Positions 14,336 through 23,506 of a stretch of 64,000 bases of DNA are shown here, in pieces. Within the stretch, counting starts at the first letter, position 1; every line of letters starts with the position of its first letter. The DNA comes from a virus, in IMG/VR virus record IMGVR_UViG_3300045971_000385, positions 1 to 64,000 of that record, one strand, 5' to 3'. The notes under the pieces were generated by a model that saw only the letters and a program-made list of their open reading frames with translations, ran no database searches and was not told the DNA's origin. The translations under genes and the position numbers were made by a program.

Positions 14336-14583
14336 AAACACTTGATGTCATGTCAGATAAAATGCAGGAATATCCTTATGTTGTGTATTGGATATCGGTT
14401 TTTGATGGTTCAGTTACAGATAGAGGTCACACAACTTCAGCATTGAAATCCGATTTTTCTGCATTTGCTACTTATCAAGAAGCAGATAAGTTTAAAATAA
14501 AAATGGAAGAATTGAAGGAAATTAAAGCAACGTACAGAAGTAGAGTTGTTTTTCAAGTCTCTCAAATAGAAAGTATAAAATGA
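14332..14583 (+). CDS. Small early protein, unknown
   Basis: 83 residues from ATG 14332, chosen because it overlaps the stop of the preceding peptide; an in-frame ATG at 14293 lies inside that peptide. Aromatic-rich N-terminal half (EYPYVVYWISVFDG) and helical C-terminal half. ATGA-coupled to the next gene. No motif recognised. Confidence 0.68.
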   Translation: MKTLDVMSDKMQEYPYVVYWISVFDGSVTDRGHTTSALKSDFSAFATYQEADKFKIKMEELKEIKATYRSRVVFQVSQIESIK

Positions 14584-15077
14584 TTAAAACTCCGTATCTC
14601 ATCCAGCGCGGCACCATTCGTACTCCAATGGATTTAAATTCTCGGTTATCTCAAGCTGTTAATTTTGATTACATGGGTTCAGCTGAATTTGAATGGGGCG
14701 CTTTGCCTAAATCATTCCGTGAAATTGAAAAGAATGCAGATAATTTTATCTGCAGATATGTTACGGATATCAACGATCAAGGTGGAAATGTTCTTAAGGT
14801 TTGGTCTTATTTTAGTGACATCGAATTTGCTAAATATGAAGTCTATTTAAAAACGTTGCGAAATCCATCAAGCGTTAAATCTGAAGAAAGAATTCATACT
14901 AAAGAATATACTGGTTTTGAATCTGGTGCAGCACAATTTAGAAATGAAAGAACTAATTTTTGGTGGGATATTGAAAATCAAATTATGTTTGGCTTTGATC
15001 AAGATTTTATGCCAAAAGTTGCACACTTTGTAGCTAACAGCTTAGACTATATGAATGAGCAGAAAGCAAATCAATAA
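14580..15077 (+). CDS. Conserved phage protein of unknown function (YMGSAEFEWGALP type)
   Basis: 165 residues. The block VNFDYMGSAEFEWGALPKSF (about 27-46) is a signature I recall from proteins of many large phages with no assigned role. A later part has FWWDIENQIMFGFDQDF. It overlaps its neighbours by single codons in the early operon. Group recognition is good; function unknown. Confidence 0.75.
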   Translation: MIKTPYLIQRGTIRTPMDLNSRLSQAVNFDYMGSAEFEWGALPKSFREIEKNADNFICRYVTDINDQGGNVLKVWSYFSDIEFAKYEVYLKTLRNPSSVKSEERIHTKEYTGFESGAAQFRNERTNFWWDIENQIMFGFDQDFMPKVAHFVANSLDYMNEQKANQ

Positions 15078-15295
15078 TGGAACTTCTCCAAGAGACTAGT
15101 GAATGGAGTACTTATACTCCTAATCACATTTATATTTTTGATGGCAGTACTACAAAAATTGCCGGCTATATTAAACTTGGAACTTTAACAGCAGTTCGGT
15201 TTTCTAAGCCAATGGTTTTTAATAAGCGCTACAGAACATTTTGCAAAATCAAGCCAAAAGGTTTTGATTTATCAGCATTCAAAACGAAAGAATAA
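15077..15295 (+). CDS. Small early protein, unknown
   Basis: 72 residues. The start sits on the last base of the previous stop (TAATG). Alternating hydrophobic residues suggest a beta-rich fold (HIYIFDGSTTKIAGYIKLG). The start MELLQETSEW superficially resembles the capsid-targeting type, but the gene is in an early operon, so I do not count it with that set. Confidence 0.65.
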   Translation: MELLQETSEWSTYTPNHIYIFDGSTTKIAGYIKLGTLTAVRFSKPMVFNKRYRTFCKIKPKGFDLSAFKTKE

Positions 15296-15296
15296 T

Positions 15297-15512
15297 ATGT
15301 CTGAATTCAAAGATATTGTTGGCAATACTATCAAACTTGGTGATGTCGTTGCCACCAATCATGTTCATTATCGTGATCGTTTATTTCTGTGCACTGTTAT
15401 AGGTTTCACTGCTCAGAAAATTAAACTTTTACCTGCTCAAGGTCAACATTCTTGGGGTAATGATGCCACATTAAGAACACCAGAGCAATGTATTGTAACT
15501 AAGAAAGATTAA
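15297..15512 (+). CDS. Small early protein, unknown
   Basis: 71 residues from ATG 15297, one base after the preceding stop; an upstream in-frame ATG (15264) would overlap that gene by 32 bases. Begins MSEFKDIVGNTIKLGDVVAT, which reads like a small beta-barrel (KOW/SH3-like), but this is only an impression. No catalytic motif. Confidence 0.68.
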   Translation: MSEFKDIVGNTIKLGDVVATNHVHYRDRLFLCTVIGFTAQKIKLLPAQGQHSWGNDATLRTPEQCIVTKKD

Positions 15513-15513
15513 T

Positions 15514-15972
15514 ATGACGACTCCTACATTCAAACGCGGAACTTTATTGGCTTCAATGCTCGTACTTGCTACTAACAGTCATGCTGGTCAATTCGATAAA
15601 GGCGGTGCGCCATACATTCTCCACCCGCTGAAAGTTATGTATTTGTTAAAATCTACAGATGAAGAACTTATGTGCATTGCTTTGGGCCATGATATTGTAG
15701 AAGATTGCGGAGTTACATGGGAAGATCTGCGGGCTGTTGGTATGACTGAGCGTGTTGTTGAAGGCATTCGATGCATGACTAAAATCCCCGGAGAAACATA
15801 TGACGAATATAAAGCCAAAGTTAAGTCTAACCCAGATTCTATCAAAGTTAAAAAATGCGATCTTCGTCATAACACTGATCTTCGTCGGCTAAAAGGTGTA
15901 ACAGCAAAAGATATGGCCCGCATAGAAAAGTATTCAAATTTCTATGTTGAATTAAACTCTTTAGAAGGTTAA
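15514..15972 (+). CDS. HD-domain (p)ppGpp hydrolase-like protein (MESH1/SpoT type)
   Basis: 152 residues. The SpoT/MESH1 hydrolase pattern is visible: HAGQFDKGGAPYILHPLKV (His 24, His 37), ALGHDIVED (His 59, Asp 60, Glu 63, Asp 64) and KKCDLRHN (Asp 116) at the place of the usual DRLHN motif. These enzymes use Mn2+ to remove the 3' pyrophosphate of ppGpp, or in MESH1 also act on NADPH. Only the hydrolase half is present, with no synthetase, TGS or ACT domains. An early phage gene of this type could lower the host stringent signal. The activity is inferred from motifs. Confidence 0.83.
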   Translation: MTTPTFKRGTLLASMLVLATNSHAGQFDKGGAPYILHPLKVMYLLKSTDEELMCIALGHDIVEDCGVTWEDLRAVGMTERVVEGIRCMTKIPGETYDEYKAKVKSNPDSIKVKKCDLRHNTDLRRLKGVTAKDMARIEKYSNFYVELNSLEG

Positions 15973-15976
15973 GATT

Positions 15977-16234
15977 ATGTTCGCATTTAGAGAAGTTATG
16001 ATTATGGATATTTGCAGCATGATTGGAAACCCAGAACAAAAGCTAGCTAATAGTATGCGCTGGAAAAAGGTTGCCCATTGGTTAGCAGATAGAATGATTT
16101 CTGCACAGCCAAAAAATAAACTAGCAACAATGCTTACACTTCAGCATTTTATAAACGAACAAGAATTATTTTCAGATGAATCAATCTATGCGTTGTTCGG
16201 ATTAGTTCACACACAATATTGCAAACAAATGTAA
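15977..16234 (+). CDS. Small early protein, unknown
   Basis: 85 residues, 4 bases after the HD gene. Helical throughout by composition (RWKKVAHWLADRMI). An internal ATG at 16007 gives a 75-residue alternative, but ATG 15977 follows AAGGTTAAG. No motif recognised. Confidence 0.62.
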   Translation: MFAFREVMIMDICSMIGNPEQKLANSMRWKKVAHWLADRMISAQPKNKLATMLTLQHFINEQELFSDESIYALFGLVHTQYCKQM

Positions 16235-16243
16235 GGAAGAAAA

Positions 16244-16771
16244 ATGGAAACAATTAAAGTTATTGAATATGTAAAATCTCCAAAAGTATCTACTTACGGT
16301 TATGTATTGCCTGGGATTGAAAGTGTCACACGGACTTATGATGTCTATTATTATGATGACATAAATGCTCTTGAGTGTGCGCTGAAAGCTATACCTGAGA
16401 TTCAAAAATCATTTGACACTCTATCCCGCGAATACAAAATGCTCCTTGAATATGTTACGATCAGTTATGCTGATTGGACAGAGAAATACAACAGTATTCC
16501 TGCTTGGCGCCGGTGGATTGCAGTAAAAGCCCCATTAGTTGAGGATTATGAACCTCTAAAAGAAGCTAAATTCAAAATGACATTGATTGGTACTTTGTTA
16601 ACTGAAGCTAGTGATTTAAAATATCGTGTTGATAATATTCAGATTTATACTAAACCCGATTCAAAGCCAGCCCCGACTGAAAAATTTAAATTTGAAGATC
16701 ATGCAGATTTAGTAGATCGTCTTAATAAATTCAGACATCTTGGTGTAGATTTCTTCTTTACTGGTATGTGA
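16244..16771 (+). CDS. Early protein, unknown, helical
   Basis: 175 residues, SD AAGGAAGAAAA. A beta-like N-terminus (VIEYVKSPKV...) is followed by long helices and a SIPAWRRWIAVKAPLVEDYEPL segment. No motif identified. Ends just before the promoter for the topoisomerase large subunit. Confidence 0.7.
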   Translation: METIKVIEYVKSPKVSTYGYVLPGIESVTRTYDVYYYDDINALECALKAIPEIQKSFDTLSREYKMLLEYVTISYADWTEKYNSIPAWRRWIAVKAPLVEDYEPLKEAKFKMTLIGTLLTEASDLKYRVDNIQIYTKPDSKPAPTEKFKFEDHADLVDRLNKFRHLGVDFFFTGM

Positions 16772-16772
16772 G

Positions 16773-16801
16773 TTTACATCAGGTCGTAAGTATGTTATAA
16801 T
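16773..16801 (+). promoter_or_regulatory. Early sigma70-type promoter
   Basis: TTTACA (16773-16778), 17-bp spacer with TCAGGTCG, TATAAT (16796-16801) with TG at 16793-16794. It starts the topoisomerase large-subunit transcript; the leader lacks the AAATTGATTAA block. Confidence 0.82.
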
Positions 16802-16833
16802 TATCATACAACATCAATACAATAGGCAAACTA

Positions 16834-18741
16834 ATGGTAAAGCAAAAAACAATTGAAGAAAAATTCAAAAAATTAAACGAGGTGGAGCATGTATTGCTCC
16901 GCCCAGGTCGTTATATTGGTTCTATTACTCCACATACCGAAGTAGCTCATGTCTATGATCAAGTAGCTAAGAAGATGGTAAAGGAAGAAGTAACTTATAA
17001 CCCAGGTTTCTTGAAACTCTTCGACGAAGTTATTTCTAATTCAATCGATCATTCAAAACGACCAGAAGGAAAAGCTTTAGATATTATTCGCATTGATTTT
17101 GATCAAGCGAAGGGCGAAATTTCTATCTACGATAATGGTGGTATTCCTGTTTTAAAACACAAGGAATATAATCAGTGGATTCCTGAAATGATTTTTGAAC
17201 TTCGCGCCGGTTCAAACTTTGATGACGATGACCAAGCAATGCTTACAGGTCAAAATGGTGAGGGTGCAGCTCTTACCAACATTTTCTCTAACAAGTTTGT
17301 AGTTGAAACTTGTGATGGCAAAAATAAATTCAAAATGGTATTTGAGAATAATTCTCAGAACCGTCATGAAGCAAAAGTTACTCCTGCTGAAGGTGCAAAA
17401 GGTTTTACTCGTATTACTTATTCTCCAGATTTCGAAAAGCTTGGATGCGAATTTACAGATGATAATCTGAAAATGCTGCTAAAGCGAGTAGTTGATGTGG
17501 CTGGTTTAAATACAAACCTAAAAGTATATTGGGATGGTGAACGTATTCCTACTCGTTCTTTTAAGGACTATGTTGAGCTGTACACTGGTGCTGATGGTGA
17601 TTATGCGTATGATGAAACAGAAAATTGGAAAGTTGCTGTTTGCGCGTCAGAAGATGGATTCCAACATGTCTCATTTGTGAATGGTACTAACACTAAAGAA
17701 GGTGGTACACATATTCTTTATGCTGGTATGCAGATATGGGAACGCATTCGCGAATACATTAAAAAGAAAAACAAGATTGATATTAAGCCATCTGAATTGC
17801 GCCAGCATATGATGCTGTTTATTGATTGTTCGATGGTCAATCCACGTTACTCTTCTCAAACAAAAGAAAATCTTATTACTGAAGTTAAGGATTATAAAAC
17901 ATCCTATGAAGTTACTGATAAGATGATTAACAAGATTGTAAAATCTTCAATCATTCAATCTATTCTCGATTGGGCACAAGCAAAAGCTCTTCAAGAAGAA
18001 ATGAAAGAATTGCGCAAGATGAATAAGGATGCAGCTAAAACTGATCCTAAGCGTGTTGATAAATTCTCTGATGCTATTGAAAAGAAAGAACGGTCTAAGT
18101 GCGAATTGTATTTGGCTGAGGGTGATTCAGCTAGAAAATCTATTCAAGAAGTTCGCGGTAAGAATCCATATATTGGATCTTATGCACTTCGTGGCAAGCT
18201 ATTAAATGTTACTGATTGCAAAACAGAAGATATTCTGGGCAACAATGAAATCGCAAACTTGTTAACAATTATCGGTTTAAAAATCGGTGAGAAAGTTAAG
18301 AGTGTAGATGAACTGCGATTTGGTAAAATTGTTATGATGACAGATCAGGATTTGGATGGACATCACATCTCATCTTTGCTGTTTAATTTCTTTGCTAAAT
18401 TCTGGCCAGAGCTGTTTGATCTTGGCGTCATCTATAAGTTAACAACTCCTCTGGTTATTGCTAAAACAAAAACTGAAGAGTTTGAATTTACCGATGATAT
18501 TGAATTTGAAACTTGGGCTAAGAAAGCTCCCAAGTTTACTTTTGAGCGTTTTAAAGGTCTTGGAACATTTACTTCTAGTGAGTTCGGAAAAATTATCAGT
18601 AAGCGCGAATTGTATCTCACAAAGATTGATAAACTTGAATCAAAAGATTTTGCTGCAATCAATTTAGCTTTCTCAGGTTCAGAAGCAGATGCTCGAAAAG
18701 AATGGTTGAATGGTGCTTCGTATTTCCACGAGTACGATTAA
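16834..18741 (+). CDS. DNA topoisomerase II large subunit (gp39/gp60-like, unsplit)
   Basis: 635 residues, GyrB/ParE-type. N-terminal GHKL ATPase with FDEVISNSIDHS (Glu 65, Asn 69) and IYDNGGIPV. The transducer domain follows, then Toprim with LYLAEGDSARKS (Glu about 429) and MTDQDLDGHHI (about 504-514). It supplies ATPase and metal functions for type II topoisomerase strand passage with the gp52-like subunit encoded next. In T4 the same polypeptide is split into gp39 and gp60; here it is continuous and close to their combined length. Own promoter at 16773. Confidence 0.95.
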   Translation: MVKQKTIEEKFKKLNEVEHVLLRPGRYIGSITPHTEVAHVYDQVAKKMVKEEVTYNPGFLKLFDEVISNSIDHSKRPEGKALDIIRIDFDQAKGEISIYDNGGIPVLKHKEYNQWIPEMIFELRAGSNFDDDDQAMLTGQNGEGAALTNIFSNKFVVETCDGKNKFKMVFENNSQNRHEAKVTPAEGAKGFTRITYSPDFEKLGCEFTDDNLKMLLKRVVDVAGLNTNLKVYWDGERIPTRSFKDYVELYTGADGDYAYDETENWKVAVCASEDGFQHVSFVNGTNTKEGGTHILYAGMQIWERIREYIKKKNKIDIKPSELRQHMMLFIDCSMVNPRYSSQTKENLITEVKDYKTSYEVTDKMINKIVKSSIIQSILDWAQAKALQEEMKELRKMNKDAAKTDPKRVDKFSDAIEKKERSKCELYLAEGDSARKSIQEVRGKNPYIGSYALRGKLLNVTDCKTEDILGNNEIANLLTIIGLKIGEKVKSVDELRFGKIVMMTDQDLDGHHISSLLFNFFAKFWPELFDLGVIYKLTTPLVIAKTKTEEFEFTDDIEFETWAKKAPKFTFERFKGLGTFTSSEFGKIISKRELYLTKIDKLESKDFAAINLAFSGSEADARKEWLNGASYFHEYD

Positions 18742-18742
18742 G

Positions 18743-18771
18743 ATTACTTTTATCTGATTACGTGATATAAT
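18743..18771 (+). promoter_or_regulatory. Probable extended -10 promoter for gp52-like gene
   Basis: TATAAT (18766-18771) with TG at 18763-18764 and a weak ATTACT at the -35 position (17-bp spacer). Lies in the 52-base gap between the topoisomerase genes. Confidence 0.6.
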
Positions 18772-18793
18772 ATTAAAATTAATGGATGAAACT

Positions 18794-20182
18794 ATGAAAC
18801 CAGCTAAAGCGTCAAAAGCAGTCGCACAAGAAACAAACTTCACTCTCGGTAAAACAGCATCAACGGATGTATTTTCATTCTTTGATTCTCATTTAAAACT
18901 TTACTCAGCTCATTCAAATGTCCGAGGAATTCCTTTCCTCGGAGATGGATTTAAACAAGCCCAACGAAAAGCTGTTTGGGGTATGGTTGCTCGTGGAGAA
19001 AATTCAGGTAAAAATACAGTTGAACGTATTGCTGCAGCTTGCGCATCTGATACCGATTACCACCACGGTGTTGGTTCTTTGGAAGGTACTATTGTTGGTC
19101 TTGCACAAGATTTTGCTGGCTCGAACAACATGAATCTTTTATGTCCTGAGGGTCAGTTTGGTTCTCGACTTGATAAGAAACCATCTGCTTCTCGATACAT
19201 TAAAACACAACTGCACGAAAATTTTAGAAAGCTGTATCGTAAAGATGACGATGCTATTATGGAATTTAATTATTCTAATGGCGATAAAATTGAACCTAAG
19301 TTCTTTATTCCTATTCTACCAACAGTGCTGATTAATGGTGCACAAGGTATGGGTACTGGACATGCAACGATGATCTTCAGTTATAATCCTTCTGAGATCA
19401 AAGATGCAGTATTGAAATTACTTAGCGGAAAGAAATTAACTAATTACGATTTAACTCCTTGGTTCACAGGATTTAAAGGCGAAGTTGAACGTGATAAAAC
19501 AACAGGTCAAGTGTCAACAAAAGGTAAATTAACGGTTGTGAATTCTACAACTATTAAAATTACTGAATTGCCAGTTGGTATGGAGTCAGATCCATTTGAA
19601 TCAAAACTATTCAAGCTGCAAGATAAAGGTTTGATTACTGATTTTGATAATCAATGGGATGATGGTTTTGATATCACTGTTAAAGTTCCGCGTTCTACCA
19701 CAACTAAATCTGAAGAAGAACTTTATAAGATGTTCAGTTTAGTTTCAAAAGATTCTGAAAACTTTACCGTGTGGAGTACAAATGGTCATATTAAAAAGTT
19801 TGAAGCTCCAGAAGAAATGATTTCCGAGTTCGTGAATTGGCGCCTTACTATGTATGAAGCCCGTTTACAGAAACAAATTGAAAGTGCAAATGAATCTATT
19901 GTTTGGTCCTCAATGAAAATTCGGTTCATTAAATTTTATCTTAAAAATATTATGTTGTTTAAAAATTCTGGTAAAAAGGAATTGATTGCAATGTTGATTG
20001 AGAATGATTTTTCTGAATATGATCGTCTGCTTAGCATGAGCATTTGGAATCTAACTAAAGATAAAATTGCTGAGTTAGAAAAGGAATTAGATGAATATAA
20101 AGCGGTGCTGAAATCTTTGGAAGAAGATTCAGCTAATGAAATGTACAAAAGAGAACTGAAAGATTTTAGATACGCATCATGA
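18794..20182 (+). CDS. 52: DNA topoisomerase II medium subunit (gp52-like)
   Basis: 462 residues from ATG 18794 (GGATG 7 bases upstream); ATG 18782 would add four residues but lacks an SD and sits close to the predicted transcript start. GyrA/ParC-type breakage-reunion domain. DTDYHHGVGSLEGTIVGLAQ, CPEGQFGSRLDKKPSASRYIKTQ with catalytic Tyr near residue 135, and NGAQGMGTGHATMI are all present. No GyrA C-terminal wrapping domain, as in T4 gp52. It forms the DNA gate with the preceding gene's product. Confidence 0.94.
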   Translation: MKPAKASKAVAQETNFTLGKTASTDVFSFFDSHLKLYSAHSNVRGIPFLGDGFKQAQRKAVWGMVARGENSGKNTVERIAAACASDTDYHHGVGSLEGTIVGLAQDFAGSNNMNLLCPEGQFGSRLDKKPSASRYIKTQLHENFRKLYRKDDDAIMEFNYSNGDKIEPKFFIPILPTVLINGAQGMGTGHATMIFSYNPSEIKDAVLKLLSGKKLTNYDLTPWFTGFKGEVERDKTTGQVSTKGKLTVVNSTTIKITELPVGMESDPFESKLFKLQDKGLITDFDNQWDDGFDITVKVPRSTTTKSEEELYKMFSLVSKDSENFTVWSTNGHIKKFEAPEEMISEFVNWRLTMYEARLQKQIESANESIVWSSMKIRFIKFYLKNIMLFKNSGKKELIAMLIENDFSEYDRLLSMSIWNLTKDKIAELEKELDEYKAVLKSLEEDSANEMYKRELKDFRYAS

Positions 20183-20361
20183 TTATTTTACTTTACATTA
20201 TATTGTTTCTTGTTGTTTGGTTAGTTGCTAGTTTTGCATATGTGTTTTCTCACATAGGCGAACCAGATAGAAGAGTGACTAAGACTCGAAGATTTTTCGA
20301 GCGCACCTTTTGCTTTCCATTATTGGCTGCATCGTATATTTTTGATAAATTGAGAAAATAA
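20179..20361 (+). CDS. Small membrane protein
   Basis: 60 residues, ATGA-coupled to the gp52-like gene. Residues 1-27 are one hydrophobic span (MIILLYIILFLVVWLVASFA...), followed by a basic tail with a second weaker hydrophobic patch. Likely inner-membrane anchored with the Arg-rich side in the cytoplasm. Function unknown. Confidence 0.68.
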   Translation: MIILLYIILFLVVWLVASFAYVFSHIGEPDRRVTKTRRFFERTFCFPLLAASYIFDKLRK

Positions 20362-20684
20362 TGGATTCCCCAGCAAAGCCCAAAATTAAACCTACTGTTT
20401 ACTTAAGCAAGTTAGCTGATTTAAGTGCTCATCCGGAAATTAACTTTGTTGTTATAACTGATTCGTCATTGCGCTATGATGATGGATATGGTTCTTCAAA
20501 CAATCCAAGTACATCAACACTTAATTATTTAAGTTTAATGGGTTTAGAAGATGAGGAATCCGTTAAAGCATGGATTAGATCCAATATGGATACGAAATAC
20601 TCGAGTGTTAAGGAATATAAAATCTTTAAAGTTTCTCCTGTTCAAATAATGACTGAGGTATCAATTTCAGTTTCAATGTCTTAA
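20361..20684 (+). CDS. Unknown protein, tandem paralogue of the next gene
   Basis: 107 residues, starting on the last base of the preceding stop (TAATG). It aligns with the 108-residue next gene: NFVVITDSSLRYDD versus NFIVLEDESMRYEN, a LSLMGLE/MSMRGFE helix start, and a C-terminal KVSP/RVSQ strand. A small alpha/beta domain is likely. No catalytic motif is seen. Confidence 0.7.
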   Translation: MDSPAKPKIKPTVYLSKLADLSAHPEINFVVITDSSLRYDDGYGSSNNPSTSTLNYLSLMGLEDEESVKAWIRSNMDTKYSSVKEYKIFKVSPVQIMTEVSISVSMS

Positions 20685-20695
20685 TTGGAAATAAA

Positions 20696-21022
20696 ATGAA
20701 TGATAAATCTGCAGTAGAGAAGCATATTACTGCTCTAGGTGTTCACCTGGCATCAATTAGCGATCTGAGAAATAACAAAAATGTTAATTTCATTGTGTTA
20801 GAAGATGAATCAATGCGATATGAAAATGATATTTCATATCAGGACACTATGAATCAACCTCAATTCGAACATAGAAAATTTATGTCAATGCGCGGATTTG
20901 AAACTCATGATCAAGCACTAACATGGGTAAAAGAAAATATTAATCGTCATCGTGGCACCTCTTCAGTAGATTTTCAGGTTATAAGAGTAAGTCAAATGAT
21001 GGTAAATATTTCATTAACGTAA
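20696..21022 (+). CDS. Unknown protein, tandem paralogue of the preceding gene
   Basis: 108 residues, SD TTGGAAATAAA. Matches the preceding gene across most of its length (see there), so the pair arose by tandem duplication and then diverged strongly. Function unknown. Confidence 0.7.
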   Translation: MNDKSAVEKHITALGVHLASISDLRNNKNVNFIVLEDESMRYENDISYQDTMNQPQFEHRKFMSMRGFETHDQALTWVKENINRHRGTSSVDFQVIRVSQMMVNISLT

Positions 21023-21033
21023 GGCAAAATAAA

Positions 21034-21345
21034 ATGCTGTTATCAAGAATACAAATTGCTAATGATATTGGAAACATGAAAGACAAGATTACAGCTTGCA
21101 TCTTTCCACCATTTACAGCAAATTTAGAATTTACTTATCATTTTTACGATAATGTACCCATAGAAGAAGACAATTTTAGCAAAATTTTATTCACTTATAT
21201 TGAATTTGCTATTGGTGATGGGACCCTTGCCGATTTTATTGCTCAACTAAGTCGTATTCAATCTGTTATACCTGGCGATGCACAAATAACCACAGTTAAT
21301 GGTTATGAAATGGTTAAAATTATCTTCTCGAAAGAATATAAATGA
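21034..21345 (+). CDS. Unknown protein
   Basis: 103 residues, ATGA-coupled to the first DnaJ-like gene. Mixed strands and helices, Ile/Phe-rich, no motif identified. Position suggests co-translation with the chaperone genes. Confidence 0.66.
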   Translation: MLLSRIQIANDIGNMKDKITACIFPPFTANLEFTYHFYDNVPIEEDNFSKILFTYIEFAIGDGTLADFIAQLSRIQSVIPGDAQITTVNGYEMVKIIFSKEYK

Positions 21346-22046
21346 ATGCAAAAGATGCTAGAGATGTTTTAGGTTTAGGTCCTACTGGGAGTCCAGTTGA
21401 AATTAAGAAGGCATATCAGCGTCTTGCAATGATTCATCATCCAGATCGTCCAAATGGAAGTGATATAAAATTTAAAAAGATCAATGAAGCATATAATGTT
21501 TTAAACAATATTTTTAATAACACGTACTATGATAATACGCCTATTATCATGTTGCCTATTTCCATCTTAGAAGCTTTTACTGGTTGTATAAAGACTGTAA
21601 CTATTGATGGCCGTGATGTTGATGTCTGTATCCCAGAGGGATCCTTAAGTAATGATCGCATTGAGTCTTCTGATGCTGTTACAATTATAGTCATGATTCA
21701 TTCTGATTTCACTATTGATTTAGGAACAAATGGTGATAATACTCGTGGTGATGTAACTAAGACTGTTATAGTATCTCCATTCTTAATGATGACTGGCGGA
21801 TTTATAGATGTAGAAATGCTAGATGGTTTTAAAGTTAAAGTTCGTGTACCTGAAGGATTAGCATCTAATTCATTATTAAAAGTGTCTAGACGCGGTTATT
21901 TTAGAGGATATGCTTGTGAAGATCGCGGAGATTGCTATCTTAGAATAGTTCCAGAGATTAAAAAGCTAAATGAATTTACTGACAAAGAGCTTTTCAATTT
22001 TGAACAAGCTTTAATGATCGCCAGAACCGGCGGACTAGATGAATAG
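21342..22046 (+). CDS. DnaJ-like co-chaperone (first of two)
   Basis: 234 residues. J domain at about 1-57 with the HPD motif ([10 protein letters not shown]). A short C-terminal substrate-binding region follows, recognisable by [15 protein letters not shown] and IPEGSL (CTD-I) and a second [21 protein letters not shown] block (CTD-II). No Gly/Phe-rich linker or zinc finger. It would recruit and stimulate host DnaK through the HPD loop. Overlaps its paralogue by 8 bases. The family call is firm; the client is unknown. Confidence 0.88.
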   Translation: MNAKDARDVLGLGPTGSPVEIKKAYQRLAMIHHPDRPNGSDIKFKKINEAYNVLNNIFNNTYYDNTPIIMLPISILEAFTGCIKTVTIDGRDVDVCIPEGSLSNDRIESSDAVTIIVMIHSDFTIDLGTNGDNTRGDVTKTVIVSPFLMMTGGFIDVEMLDGFKVKVRVPEGLASNSLLKVSRRGYFRGYACEDRGDCYLRIVPEIKKLNEFTDKELFNFEQALMIARTGGLDE

Positions 22047-22932
22047 TTTTGAAGCGAGAAAAATATTAAATGTAGATAAAAATGCTACTGATGAAGAGCT
22101 AAAGAAAGCATATCGTCGATGCGCAATGGACTTCCATCCCGATAGACCAAATGGGGATGCAGTAAAATTTAGAAATGCAAAAGGTGCATATGATTTTCTT
22201 TTAGATAATAAAGATGTAAAAGAAGAAGCACAATATTCTTGGACTCAAGAAAGTAAACCATCTCCATCACCAGGATTTAAACGTGGCAAACGCCCAAAGC
22301 TAGATGATTTAGATGATAGTGGATGGATGGGCAGTGGCGATTTCGCAAAGAGCTACAAGTCCAATAGTCAAGGATTTAATGCACCAAGTACCTGTAAAGA
22401 ATATGTAGACATTTCATTAGATGAAGCATTTCGTGGTACAAATTTTAAGAAAACCGAAATATTAGATTCAAATGGATCTAACATTATAATCAATATTCCA
22501 CGTGGGGTAAAGGAAGGTGATTATTTATCTGAAGTTGTAGTTGGCCGTAATGGTCATATGTCTCAGACTAAATTTATGTTCTATGCGAGAATAGTAAGTA
22601 GTTTTAATATCACATTCGAGCATGCTAATAAATTGTTAAATGGTGATATTGAAAAAGACTTAGAGATTTCTCCTTTCTTAATGATTGTCGGTGGAACAGT
22701 AACTATTCGTGCAATTGATGACACTATGATTGAGGTTACGATTCCTGCAGGCCTTGGTGCGAATAAATTGCTTAGATTAGAAGGTAAGGGTTATTGGACA
22801 GATGAGACATGTAGGTCGAGGGGTAATTGCTATTTTAGGGTAGTACCAAGAATTAAAAAACTTAATGATATAAGTGCCGATGAAATGAGGGAGTTTCTAG
22901 ATGCAGTTAAAACAAAATATTCTAACATATAA
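22039..22932 (+). CDS. DnaJ-like co-chaperone (second of two)
   Basis: 297 residues. J domain at about 2-55 with HPD ([10 protein letters not shown]), then a Pro/Gly/Lys-rich linker (70-115) that the first copy lacks. CTD-I ([23 protein letters not shown]) and CTD-II ([21 protein letters not shown]) follow. Closest in plan to CbpA-type J proteins without the zinc finger. Tandem paralogue of the preceding gene; both could direct host DnaK to phage head or tail assembly, by inference. Confidence 0.88.
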   Translation: MNSFEARKILNVDKNATDEELKKAYRRCAMDFHPDRPNGDAVKFRNAKGAYDFLLDNKDVKEEAQYSWTQESKPSPSPGFKRGKRPKLDDLDDSGWMGSGDFAKSYKSNSQGFNAPSTCKEYVDISLDEAFRGTNFKKTEILDSNGSNIIINIPRGVKEGDYLSEVVVGRNGHMSQTKFMFYARIVSSFNITFEHANKLLNGDIEKDLEISPFLMIVGGTVTIRAIDDTMIEVTIPAGLGANKLLRLEGKGYWTDETCRSRGNCYFRVVPRIKKLNDISADEMREFLDAVKTKYSNI

Positions 22933-23470
22933 TTATTATGGACTAGCTAAAATAATAAGTGGCGGGCAATGGGGTGCAGATAGGGGCGGCTTAGAAGCTG
23001 CTAAAGCATTTGGTGTTGATACTGGTGGTTGTGCTCCTAAGGGCTGGAGAACAAGTGCAGCCCCCGCACCCGAGCTTGCAGACTTTGGGCTAGTTGAAAA
23101 TAATTCTGAAGACTTTGCCAATAGGACTAGAATAAACATAAACCTTTCGGATGCAACTATTATTATTGCGACCAATATTAATTCTCCTGGTACTAGATTA
23201 ACAATTAGACTGTGTAAATTATATGGAAAGCCGTTTCATGTTGTTGACATAGATAATTTTAAGACCAACAAAGAAGATGAAATTAGTTTACTAACAGATT
23301 TTATAATTGGTACTGCACCAGTGGTTGTAAATGTTGCTGGCAATAGAGATTATCCTGATCGCTCTGGAAACATTATTCTGATTCACGGACTATTAGCATT
23401 TGATATTATGACTAAATTATTCAAACAGCTACGAGAACTAAAAAAGCTGATATTAATTAGCGATAAATAA
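22901..23470 (+). CDS. SLOG-superfamily protein (molybdenum-carrier-like / YpsA-related)
   Basis: 189 residues from ATG 22901, with GAGGGAG about 9 bases upstream inside the end of the DnaJ gene (32-base overlap). The glycine motif [16 protein letters not shown] (20-35) and [10 protein letters not shown], then SDATIII and NSPGTRLT, match the Rossmann-like family annotated as putative molybdenum carrier. SLOG proteins bind nucleotides or nucleotide-derived ligands and some occur in conflict systems. No partner is evident; role inferred only to ligand binding. Confidence 0.75.
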   Translation: MQLKQNILTYNYYGLAKIISGGQWGADRGGLEAAKAFGVDTGGCAPKGWRTSAAPAPELADFGLVENNSEDFANRTRININLSDATIIIATNINSPGTRLTIRLCKLYGKPFHVVDIDNFKTNKEDEISLLTDFIIGTAPVVVNVAGNRDYPDRSGNIILIHGLLAFDIMTKLFKQLRELKKLILISDK

Positions 23471-23506
23471 ATTCATCAATATATAACAAATAACAACAGG
23501 ATATAA

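Noticed and set aside
15077-15106. MELLQETSEW as another capsid-targeting peptide
   Set aside because: The gene is in an early operon without a late promoter, so the similarity is probably chance.
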